Assembly: GCA_002346545.1 (NCBI GenBank)
Contig: DEAA01000046.1
Span: 15,846 to 79,845 of the forward strand
DNA: 64,000 bases
From: Acidobacteria bacterium UBA2994
Lineage (GTDB): Bacteria > Acidobacteriota > Vicinamibacteria > Vicinamibacterales > UBA8438
Direction of reading: 5' to 3'
In this document: piece after piece, positions 55,837 through 64,000 of the stretch
How positions within the stretch are numbered: position 1 is the first letter of the stretch
Layout: every line of letters begins with the position of its first letter
Program-made: the position numbers and the translations under genes
Notes under the pieces: generated by a model
The model's database searches: none
What the model was told of the DNA's origin: nothing
Seen by the model: the letters and a program-made list of their open reading frames with translations, nothing else

Positions 55837-57285
55837 TCACACTCGCTCGGCCAGTCCTGCCGCCTCGGCCGGATGCGCCCGATACGGTCCGGGCACCTCA
55901 CCGCACAAGCGAGGTGTCGGAAACAGCTTGTCTGGATTACAGAGCCCCTCCGGATCGAAGGCTACCCGAACGAGTTGCATCGTCGCGAGGTCGTCGTCGC
56001 CGAACATCTTCGGCATGTGGCAGGCCTTGTCGGCGCCGATACCATGTTCGCCGGTCAGCGATCCGCCGACATCGAGGCAATACGACAGGATCTCCGACGC
56101 GACCCGCTCGGCCAGCTCCGCCTGTCCCTCCACGGCATCGTCGTAGCAGACCAGCGGATGCAGATTGCCATCGCCGGCATGGAACACGTTGCCGATGGTT
56201 AGCCCGGAGTCCTGCTCGAGCTGGCGGATCCGCCGAAGCACCTCTGGCAACCGGCTTCTGGGGATGACCCCATCCTGGACGTAGTAACTGGGCGACACCC
56301 GGCCCATCGCGGCGAACGCCGCCTTGCGCCCCATCCAGATCCGACCGCGCTGCGCATCGTCGCGAGCCACCTGGACACCCCACCCCTGGTTCTTGGCGAA
56401 GATCGCTTCGATCTGCTCGAACTGAGCCGCCACCTCGGCCTCGTGCCCGTCAAGTTCCACGATGAGCACCGCCTCGGCGTCTGGGAAACCTGGCTGCACG
56501 GCCGCTTCCGCGGCCCGGATCGTGGTCCGATCCATCATCTCGATTGCCGCCGGGATGATGCCGGCAGCGATGACGTCCGAGACCGCGTTGCCAGCGTTGT
56601 CAGTTGAATCGAACGCGGCGAGCAGCGTACGCACGGACTCAGGTCGCCGCAGCAGCCGCAGCATCACCTTGGTCACAACAGCGAGCGTGCCCTCCGACCC
56701 AACCAGCACTCCCAGCAGGTCGAGCCCGGGGCTGTCGACGGCCAGCCCCCCGACGTGCACCAGCGTGCCATCCGGCATTACGGCTTCGGCTCCGAGCACG
56801 TGGTGCACCGTGAAACCGTACTTCAGGCAGTGCGCGCCGCCAGAGTTCTCGGCTAGGTTGCCGCCAATCGAGCAGATCACCTGGCTGGAAGGATCCGGCG
56901 CGTAGTAGTAACCGTGCGGCGTCACCTGTCTGGTTACTTCAAGGTTCATCACTCCTGGCTCGACAGTGATCCGCTCGTTCGGAATGTCGATCTCTACCAC
57001 CCGATTCATGCGAGTCATAACGATCAGCACACCATCCGGATGGGGAAGCGCGCCGCCCGACAGGCCCGTCCCCTGCCCACGCGCGACAAACGGGACGCCA
57101 GCCTCGTGGCATGCCCGGACCACGGCCCGCACCTGCTCAACCGTTCGCGGTAACACCGCGACGCCTGGCCGCGAGCGATGCGACACCAGACCATCAGACT
57201 CATAGGTCAGCAGCTCGCTCTGGTCACGCACCACGGCTTCGGACCCGATGCGCTGCTCCAATTCGTCGATGAACTCTGGGGTCAT
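55837..57285 (-). CDS. glcD: Glycolate oxidase subunit GlcD (FAD-linked)
   Basis: The 482-residue protein has the FAD-binding PFVARGQGTGLSGG and CSIGGNLAENSGG motifs and the C-terminal GTTGEHGIGADKACHMP-like segment (GEHGIGADKA). The ATG at 57283-57285 (MTPEFIDEL) is adopted; the upstream frame overlaps the M64 gene. It oxidises glycolate or D-lactate-like 2-hydroxyacids with GlcE and GlcF. Confidence 0.93.
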   Translation of the reverse strand: MTPEFIDELEQRIGSEAVVRDQSELLTYESDGLVSHRSRPGVAVLPRTVEQVRAVVRACHEAGVPFVARGQGTGLSGGALPHPDGVLIVMTRMNRVVEIDIPNERITVEPGVMNLEVTRQVTPHGYYYAPDPSSQVICSIGGNLAENSGGAHCLKYGFTVHHVLGAEAVMPDGTLVHVGGLAVDSPGLDLLGVLVGSEGTLAVVTKVMLRLLRRPESVRTLLAAFDSTDNAGNAVSDVIAAGIIPAAIEMMDRTTIRAAEAAVQPGFPDAEAVLIVELDGHEAEVAAQFEQIEAIFAKNQGWGVQVARDDAQRGRIWMGRKAAFAAMGRVSPSYYVQDGVIPRSRLPEVLRRIRQLEQDSGLTIGNVFHAGDGNLHPLVCYDDAVEGQAELAERVASEILSYCLDVGGSLTGEHGIGADKACHMPKMFGDDDLATMQLVRVAFDPEGLCNPDKLFPTPRLCGEVPGPYRAHPAEAAGLAERV

Positions 57286-57287
57286 GG

Positions 57288-58742
57288 TCACGGTCGCGAA
57301 TACTGGTCGATGACGTTCTCGATCGCCCGGCTGCACACCTGGCAGAACCCGACCGGATTCCGGGTAAACATGATGCAGTCGATCTCGGATCGATACAGCC
57401 CGGTAGGCTCGTAGGACGCACCTTGGAAGGCGCCGACCTTGCCCGCGTGGGGCATGGCGGACAAGAGCGCCGTCTCCCGCTCCATCTGCGCGGTGAAGAG
57501 ATCGTCCACGCGCGTCTCTGGCGCCCTTTCGTCGCGGAGTGCGCGGCGCTCGGTTTGGGCCGCCGTGCTCCCGGTCTCGAAAGCCACTTTATCCCACGGG
57601 GTGGGAATCGGGGTGTCAGCCGCGATTAGGTCTCCCCACTTCACGTTGTCCGGGTCATGGAGCGCCGTGACGTTCGGCTCCCACGGCTCAGGATGGTAGG
57701 CCCCGCCCGTCTCATAGGCGACGTCTGAGGTGTAGTACTCATCGGCCAGACCCGCAAAATGATGGCCGAACTCGTGGATGAACACGTACTCCGCGAAGCC
57801 CGTGTCGGCGGCCGCGGTCGCCTGGAAGTTGAAGATACCTCCCCCGCCGTACTGGTCCTCGTTGACCAGGATCTCTAGGAACTCGTAGGGCGCAGCGGAC
57901 GCGGCGTCCCGGAGCGCCCGGTTATCGTAGGTGAGCACGTAACGATCGGAATCGAAGATGTTGTATTCCGCCGACACCGGGGTACGGCGGAACTGGCCCG
58001 CGCGCGGCCGGCTCACCCCCGACTCGGCCGACGGCAAGTCGAGGCCCCAAACATTGAAATCGGCTCGTCGGCTCCGGAACGGCTCCTCCTCAAACAGCGC
58101 GTCCACCAATCGGGTCGCGTCGGCGCGGAACTTCGGGACCTCGGCGGCCGTGTATCCGTCGCCGATAACCAACAGGTCGACTTTTTCGGACGGCGGCCCA
58201 CTCTCGATGATCGGCCAAACCTCACCGGCGGGAATTCGGTCGGCCGGGTTGACGAAGCGAGAGTTCGGATCGACGACGGTGGACCAGATCTGGTGAAAAC
58301 TGTTCTCGCTATCGCGCACTTTGAGCACGACCTGCACCGGCCGTCTCGGCCACGGAAACCGGAGTGACTCGTGAAAGCTGCGGTACACCTCTCGCGCTTC
58401 CGCGGTGGTCTCCCATTCGCCATAGATCGACGCGAACCCGCGGGAGTAGATGACCAGATTCGTCCGACGGTCGATCACCTCGAAGAGGTACTTGCCGAGA
58501 TTGAGGTCGTCCGTGAGACGGGTGCGAGAACCGGCCCACGGCCCATCAGACACCACCTGGTCGAGCGCGAGGATCTCCTGCCCGAGCCCGCCGGAATGGA
58601 CGTAGTCGACCCGCATTGTCTTCTCCAGGAAGAGCTCGTCGAACCCGGGGGGAGCCTGGCCAGTCGGCTGGCTGCTGAGCACTAACAAGGTGGCGAGCGC
58701 GCAGCACAGCAGCCGAACCGGCGAACCAAGGGCGCTGATCAC
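57288..58742 (-). CDS. Secreted M64-family metallopeptidase
   Basis: The 484-residue protein has a signal peptide (about 1-29) and the zinc motif HEFGHHFAGLAD at 323-334, that is HExxHxxxxxxD, typical of IgA-peptidase M64. The N-terminal beta-domain and the SEKVDLLVIGDGYTAAE motif of the family are present. It is divergent from a second secreted protease-like gene. Confidence 0.9.
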   Translation of the reverse strand: MISALGSPVRLLCCALATLLVLSSQPTGQAPPGFDELFLEKTMRVDYVHSGGLGQEILALDQVVSDGPWAGSRTRLTDDLNLGKYLFEVIDRRTNLVIYSRGFASIYGEWETTAEAREVYRSFHESLRFPWPRRPVQVVLKVRDSENSFHQIWSTVVDPNSRFVNPADRIPAGEVWPIIESGPPSEKVDLLVIGDGYTAAEVPKFRADATRLVDALFEEEPFRSRRADFNVWGLDLPSAESGVSRPRAGQFRRTPVSAEYNIFDSDRYVLTYDNRALRDAASAAPYEFLEILVNEDQYGGGGIFNFQATAAADTGFAEYVFIHEFGHHFAGLADEYYTSDVAYETGGAYHPEPWEPNVTALHDPDNVKWGDLIAADTPIPTPWDKVAFETGSTAAQTERRALRDERAPETRVDDLFTAQMERETALLSAMPHAGKVGAFQGASYEPTGLYRSEIDCIMFTRNPVGFCQVCSRAIENVIDQYSRP

Positions 58743-58798
58743 GCCGCTATTCTATCTCCGCGCCCAACCCATGGGCCGGAAGCCTCAACGGGTCGCGC

Positions 58799-58804
58799 TA
58801 CAAT
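58799..58804 (+). promoter_or_regulatory. -10 box of the secreted zincin-like gene
   Basis: TACAAT lies in the divergent region, 56 nt before the ATG at 58861, and no convincing -35 element is visible. GGAG (58850-58853) is 7 nt before the start codon, so this gene has a normal leader. Confidence 0.4.
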
Positions 58805-58860
58805 GGGAGAGTTGGCCGCTCTCCACCGGTCCCCACCCGTCACTAATCTGGAGCCATGAA

Positions 58861-60138
58861 ATGCCGGAAGGTGCCATTCGACAGCGGCTCGCGTGCCTGA
58901 CCGTCGGAGCCGTGATCGCCTGGCCCGCGGCCGCCCAACCGGCCGACGAGGCCGAGCCTCCCGTCGCCGCCTACATCGCCCGCGGGGACATGGTCGAGGC
59001 CACCTACGAGGCCTATGTCGAGCGCCTCAAGCGCTATCAAACCCGGCTGCGGGAGCATCTGGCAGCGGACGCCCACGACCTGGCCGAGAAGCTGACGAAG
59101 GAGCCGCCGACCCCGGTGCCCTATGGCTACCAGATCGTGCCCGAGTTCACGGTAGCGGAGGCGACCGAACCGACACCGCCTCGATCGGGCGGTTATAGCT
59201 GGCCCTGGACCAACCAGATTCTCGACCGGCAGCAGACCGCGCTGGCCAACGCGGAGCAGCAGTTGGATCAGGTCGACGGCATGACACCAGAGACCCGTCG
59301 TCAGACCTACGAGCAACTGACCGACGGATATGACGCACTCGAGGCCGGCCAGCGGCAGGTCGACCAGCATCTGAAACACAACCGGTTCTGGCAGGAGATC
59401 ATCGCCAACGACTGGGGCCGCTTCGAGCAGCAGATCATCCTGCATGATGCGGTGGTCGAGCGTGAACAGAACCGGCACCTGCTCGCCACCCGGAACATGT
59501 CCAACGAGAGTGCCGAGCAAGTCAAGGCGGAGATCGCTGCCCTCGACACCCAGATCGAGGAAGGACAACAGGAACCGGCGGCGCCGTCGTTCATCGAGGT
59601 CGTCGAGAACACGCCCCGACGCAAGCTCCTTAAGGTGCCCCTCTACACGGACATCCCGGACGCCGACTTCGTGAGGGCGTCGGTCGAGGCCATCGAGACG
59701 ATCTGGCAGCTAGAGGCTGACGGGGTCGCCTATCGGCTCGAGGTCGACCTGCGAACCATGACCGCCGCCGAAGTCTACGGCGGAGATCCGACGCCGACGG
59801 ATGGCGAGCACATCGTGCTCAACGACCATGTGGCGCGCTTTCCGACAGATGGCGGGGTGCTGACCACGGGTTCGAACCGCACCTACGCCATCCCCGGACG
59901 TTACGTCGCGGTGGGTCCGTCGCCCATCTCGAACCGAACCATGGCGCACGAATTCGGGCACATCCTCGGATTTACCGACCGCTACGTCCGTGGCGCCCGC
60001 GACATGGGCCGCGCCGGCTACAACATCCTCGAGATCGTACCGGATGGTCGTGACCTGATGGCCGCCACCAACTCCGGCTACGTCCAGTCCGCGCACTTCG
60101 AGAGCCTGATCCGGACCCTCACCGAGACCAGCCCCTAA
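58861..60138 (+). CDS. Secreted zincin-type metallopeptidase-like protein, unrecognised family
   Basis: From the ATG at 58861 (SD GGAG 7 nt upstream) the protein has 425 residues and a signal peptide ending near AAAQPAD. The first 250 residues are mostly helical and charged with repeated Gln/Glu/Arg segments. The C-terminal domain has HEFGHILGFTD (H363, E364, H367, D373) and a later RDLMAATN (M400), the HExxHxxGxxD and Met-turn pattern of metzincin-like peptidases. I do not recognise the full-length family. Confidence 0.72.
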   Translation: MPEGAIRQRLACLTVGAVIAWPAAAQPADEAEPPVAAYIARGDMVEATYEAYVERLKRYQTRLREHLAADAHDLAEKLTKEPPTPVPYGYQIVPEFTVAEATEPTPPRSGGYSWPWTNQILDRQQTALANAEQQLDQVDGMTPETRRQTYEQLTDGYDALEAGQRQVDQHLKHNRFWQEIIANDWGRFEQQIILHDAVVEREQNRHLLATRNMSNESAEQVKAEIAALDTQIEEGQQEPAAPSFIEVVENTPRRKLLKVPLYTDIPDADFVRASVEAIETIWQLEADGVAYRLEVDLRTMTAAEVYGGDPTPTDGEHIVLNDHVARFPTDGGVLTTGSNRTYAIPGRYVAVGPSPISNRTMAHEFGHILGFTDRYVRGARDMGRAGYNILEIVPDGRDLMAATNSGYVQSAHFESLIRTLTETSP

Positions 60139-60178
60139 GCGGGGTGTCCTCGAAAGCCACAAGGCCAACGTCGCAGAC

Positions 60179-60379
60179 ATGACCACCGACCTCGATCCCC
60201 AGTCCCCGACCGCGAACAAGCACACTGCAGTCGGCGTCGGCCTGAACCTGCTGCTTCTGGTAGCTATCGGCTACGGGTATTGGCAGTCCGAGGACTGGAA
60301 GTGGGCGTGGATCATGGTCGGCGTCCCGATCGCCGTGGTAACGGTGCAGTACGCCTGGCACCTCGTGAGGTCCCGCTAG
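60179..60379 (+). CDS. Small two-helix membrane protein
   Basis: The 66-residue protein has two hydrophobic segments (about 20-35 and 44-60) and no recognised motif. It starts 40 bp after the zincin-like gene and its stop shares one base with the GTG of the dehydrogenase (TAGTG), suggesting co-transcription. Function unknown. Confidence 0.6.
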   Translation: MTTDLDPQSPTANKHTAVGVGLNLLLLVAIGYGYWQSEDWKWAWIMVGVPIAVVTVQYAWHLVRSR

Positions 60380-61344
60380 TGCGGTCGCTGCGCGTAGCGC
60401 CATCCAGCGAAGGCGGCACGACGAGGCGGCTCTCAGACGAGGAAATCGAGATTCGGAGCGACGAGTGCCGGATACGGGTACTCGCCGCCGGCATCTGCGG
60501 TACCGACCTACAGATACTCGAAGGGTACGCGGGCTTCGCGGGCGTACCGGGGCATGAATTCGTCGGCATCGTCGAAACCGCTCCCGACGGCGACCGGCAC
60601 TGGATCGGGACCCGAGTCGTCGGCGAGATCAACGTGGGCTGCGGCGGGTGTCACTGGTGCCACGCCGGCACCTCGAATCACTGCCCGACTAGGAGCGTGC
60701 TGGGTATCGTGAACCGGCACGGCGCCTTCGCGACGCACCTCTCGCTACCCGCCGCCAATCTCCATCGAGTCCCGGAGAGGCTCAACGATGCAGCCGCGGT
60801 GCTGGTCGAGCCGACCGCCGCCGCCTGCGAGATCCTGACCCAGGTCGATGTTGGACCACAATCGCGGGTGGCCGTTATCGGCGACGGACGGATGGGATTG
60901 CTTGTCGGTCAGGTCCTCCGCGCCGCTGGAGCCAAGACAACGCTGATCGGCCGGCATGATCGAAAGCTTCGGCTCGCCGCCAAATTGGGACTGATCCCGC
61001 GCACAGCGGCCGAGCCGCCCGCCGAAAAGTCGTTCGATATCTCGATCGATGTCACCGGGCGGGCCGACGGCCTGAAGTCTGCGCTGGCGCTCGTCCGCCC
61101 TCGCGGCACGGTGGTCATGAAATCGACGGTGCACGGGGACACGGCGGTCACCCTCTGGCCGGCCATTGTCGACGAGGTCACCCTGGTGGGCTCACGCTGC
61201 GGTCCGTTCGACGCCGCCTTGGAGCGAATCTCCGATGGTCGCGTCCTAACCGAGCCGCTGATCGAACACAGCTTCCCGCTCGACGAGCACCACGCCGCCT
61301 TTGCTGCCACCAGGACCAGCCTGAAAGTGCTACTTCGCCCATGA
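60379..61344 (+). CDS. Zinc-type MDR alcohol/sugar dehydrogenase
   Basis: The GTG at 60379 gives 321 residues. The catalytic zinc region GICGTDLQIL and PGHEFVGIV, the structural zinc cysteines CGGCHWCHAGTSNHC, and the nucleotide motif VIGDGRMGLLVGQV are present. It belongs to the medium-chain dehydrogenases; the substrate is unknown. Confidence 0.88.
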   Translation: MRSLRVAPSSEGGTTRRLSDEEIEIRSDECRIRVLAAGICGTDLQILEGYAGFAGVPGHEFVGIVETAPDGDRHWIGTRVVGEINVGCGGCHWCHAGTSNHCPTRSVLGIVNRHGAFATHLSLPAANLHRVPERLNDAAAVLVEPTAAACEILTQVDVGPQSRVAVIGDGRMGLLVGQVLRAAGAKTTLIGRHDRKLRLAAKLGLIPRTAAEPPAEKSFDISIDVTGRADGLKSALALVRPRGTVVMKSTVHGDTAVTLWPAIVDEVTLVGSRCGPFDAALERISDGRVLTEPLIEHSFPLDEHHAAFAATRTSLKVLLRP

Positions 61345-61396
61345 CGAGCGCACGGTCGACGACCTTTGTCACGGGACTGGCGGTTGGACGGTACGG

Positions 61397-61402
61397 TATA
61401 AG
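61397..61402 (+). promoter_or_regulatory. -10 box of the membrane protein gene, probably leaderless
   Basis: TATAAG ends 6 nt before the GTG start at 61409, with no Shine-Dalgarno. A TTGGAC at 61384-61389 is too close to serve as a -35 element. Confidence 0.4.
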
Positions 61403-61408
61403 AGCGCC

Positions 61409-62149
61409 GTGACAATCGAGTCCCCCACCACGGTTACCCCAGAGGGCATCCCTGTCGAGCTGGCCAGCGAGCGCAAGATCCGGTATCGAAACAAGCTCTA
61501 CTACCGGTTCAATCACTGGCCGATCTGGATCTTCGTCTTCTTCATCATGCCTGGTCCGCTGACCTTCGATCTGTTCGAAGGCGGCTTCGATCAGCGCATG
61601 GGGGTCTGGATGGGCGTGGTGCTCCTCAGCACCGGCATAGCGGGTGCCCGCGGCCATCTTCCCGGCTGCGAGCCTCGCCCCTACATCATTCGATTCACAG
61701 AAGACCGACCGAACCCGCTCTACCGGCGCGTCTGCTACACGTTCGCCTGGAGCGCGGTAATAACCTTCGGCCTGCTCAACATCGCCGGGCTCGTCGTGGC
61801 AATCGTCACCGGCGTCTGGAGCCTGCGGCAGATGTACGAGACGGCGTACTTCCCCTTGGCCATCGCCATCTGGATCCTCGGCGCCCTCGGACAGCTGCCC
61901 CGCGTGAAGGCGTCCACCAAGGGGGAAGGTCACGAACGGCGCTACTTCTATGGCTCGGTCTGGGCCATGTGCATCGCCCAACCGGTGCTCTGGTTCATGT
62001 GGTATGCCGTACCTGCGGGTCGGCTAGGCGACATCTTCAAGCTCGCGGTTTTCGTCGGGATCCTTGCCTTCGTCGGTTACCTGTCTTTCCGCGGAAAACT
62101 GCCACGGACCAGGCCGATCGTGCCGGGCGAGCTGGCGGTGTCCGACTAG
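61409..62149 (+). CDS. Hypothetical multi-pass membrane protein
   Basis: The 246-residue protein has about six hydrophobic segments and the charged loops RYRNKLYYRFNHWPIW and DRPNPLYRRVCYTF. I do not recognise a family. The GTG start and a nearby -10 box suggest a leaderless transcript. Confidence 0.6.
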   Translation: MTIESPTTVTPEGIPVELASERKIRYRNKLYYRFNHWPIWIFVFFIMPGPLTFDLFEGGFDQRMGVWMGVVLLSTGIAGARGHLPGCEPRPYIIRFTEDRPNPLYRRVCYTFAWSAVITFGLLNIAGLVVAIVTGVWSLRQMYETAYFPLAIAIWILGALGQLPRVKASTKGEGHERRYFYGSVWAMCIAQPVLWFMWYAVPAGRLGDIFKLAVFVGILAFVGYLSFRGKLPRTRPIVPGELAVSD

Positions 62150-62226
62150 GCCCGCGCGCCGGTCACCACGGGTCACCACCGGTACGCGACCGGACCGGCG
62201 CCCTTCCGCACCACCCTGAAGTCGAA

Positions 62227-62243
62227 CCAGAGCGACGCTCTGG
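62227..62243. terminator. Hairpin between convergent genes
   Basis: CCAGAGC (62227-62233) and GCTCTGG (62237-62243) form a perfect 7-bp stem with a 3-nt loop in the 186-bp gap between the convergent membrane protein and fcl genes. It lacks a U run, so a terminator role is only a guess. The gap also has a repeated GGTCACCAC motif near 62161-62180. Confidence 0.3.
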
Positions 62244-62335
62244 ACCGGTCGCTCCTCGGGTGCTCCACAACCACGTCCTCGCTGCCGAGGCGTTGCTAGC
62301 GGTAGCGGAACACCACGGTCTCGGTAGGCTAGGAC

Positions 62336-63412
<1,077 letters not shown>

Positions 63413-63474
63413 TCATGTGCTCGGCATGAAGACCGTCGCGGTCGACTGCGTAAAGCTGCAGGCTGAAGGAGTCG

Positions 63475-63514
63475 TACAAAGCGAAGCCCAAGGGGTTTCA
63501 AGCCTTGGGCTTCG
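63475..63514 (-). terminator. Terminator of the rRNA operon
   Basis: On the minus strand a 12-bp stem CGAAGCCCAAGG/CCTTGGGCTTCG (63503-63514 with 63482-63493) has a 9-nt loop and is followed by CTTTG. It lies just after the 5S gene. The U run is short but the stem is strong. Confidence 0.7.
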
Positions 63515-63520
63515 AGAAAA

Positions 63521-63640
<120 letters not shown>

Positions 63641-63785
63641 ACAATGCGACGGGAATGACCCGTCGCCTATGTCAAAGAACGAAAGATCGCCAGACCCCGG
63701 ACATGTGCCGGGCGTCCAGCGCACAACTGAATATCCTACAAACGGCAGTTTCTTCGTCACACACATGCGGCGTAAATGAAGGTTA

Positions 63786-64000
63786 ATGGTCAAGCCTCAC
63801 GGCTGATTAGTACCAGTAAGCTCAAGCCCTCGCGGGCCTTACACACCTGGCCTATATACCTGGTAGTCTTCCAGGAGCCTTCAGGAGCCGAAGCTCGGGA
63901 GATCTCATCTTGGGGAGGGTTTCACGCTTAGATGCTTTCAGCGTTTCTCCCTTCCGAACGTAGCTACCCAGCGCTGCCGCTGGCGCGACAACTGGTACAC
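63786..64000 (-). rRNA. rrl: 23S ribosomal RNA, 3' end (partial)
   Basis: The minus strand runs from the window edge through GAAACGCTGAAAGCATCTAA and ends at TACTAATCAGCCGTGAGGCTTGACC, shown as TACTAATCAGCCGTGAGG, the 3' end of 23S rRNA. About 215 nt are inside the window. The gap 63641-63785 to 5S shows no tRNA. Confidence 0.92.

Noticed and set aside
62150..62335. Coding-like minus-strand stretch in the gap before fcl
   Set aside because: About 48 codons with one in-frame stop and no family match; composition alone is not enough to call a gene remnant.

Overview
The window is chromosomal DNA of a high-GC Gram-negative bacterium. Evidence for an outer membrane is a peptidoglycan-associated lipoprotein, an LPS-core-type glycosyltransferase next to a second glycosyltransferase, and many exported proteins. 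The mix of a c-di-AMP cyclase operon (cdaA-cdaR-glmM), PyrR control of pyrimidine genes, a GldA/GldG-like ABC system, a LysW-like carrier protein and a small microcompartment locus fits Acidobacteriota (Vicinamibacteria-like), possibly marine or host-associated. This placement is inferred from gene content; the partial 23S and the 5S rRNA at the right edge would settle it. No phage, IS element or CRISPR array was seen.

Layout. 0-7.3 kb: tail of an ABC-ATPase-like gene, a MATE exporter, a run of tandem hairpins, then rseP-dxr-cdsA-uppS-truA-pyrE on the minus strand (envelope lipid precursors, site-2 protease, tRNA modification). 7.4-9.3 kb: two glycosyltransferases. 9.2-15.9 kb: pyrimidine biosynthesis as two divergent operons, pyrR-pyrB-pyrC-TIGR02757 (minus) and pyrK-pyrD-pyrF-glutaredoxin (plus), with a visible PyrR-type RNA loop and a good promoter in the pyrR leader. 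15.9-17.8 kb: pal, a LysW-like protein and a receiver-PilZ protein. 18-22.8 kb: a four-gene ABC export system (ATPase, permease, GldG-like, DUF4340). 22.9-24.6 kb: queC-queE flanked by two decayed gene fragments.

24.6-29.3 kb: a minus-strand run of TPR, PP0621-family, class II aldolase, BMC-H shell protein, three BMC-P vertex proteins, a D-2-hydroxyacid dehydrogenase and nth. This is a compact bacterial microcompartment locus. The aldolase ends in a flexible linker and an amphipathic helix resembling an encapsulation peptide. No aldehyde dehydrogenase or phosphotransacylase is encoded nearby.

29.4-44 kb: conserved housekeeping genes, pdxJ, glmM, cdaR, cdaA, folP, ftsH, tilS, a tRNA with anticodon CAT, queA, fabH, ruvBAC, yebC, then a methyltransferase and a DUF2231 membrane protein. 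44.3-53.2 kb: mostly exported or redox proteins, namely a PQQ-like propeller protein, cytochrome c, a Tat-signal ThDP enzyme, a formylglycine-generating-enzyme-like protein, gamma-glutamyltransferase and a quinone oxidoreductase. 53.3-57.3 kb: glycolate oxidase, with glcF convergent to glcE-glcD. 57.3-62.1 kb: an M64 peptidase divergent from a second, unrecognised secreted zinc-peptidase-like protein, then small and membrane proteins and an MDR dehydrogenase. 62.3-64 kb: GDP-L-fucose synthase and the 3' end of an rRNA operon (23S, 5S, terminator).

Two themes recur. Several genes have a -10 box only 6-9 nt before the start codon (7399, 13188, 53279, 61409), which suggests leaderless transcripts. 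Three short remnants of once-larger genes (alaX-like, DUF72, glycosyltransferase family 2) show ongoing gene decay.
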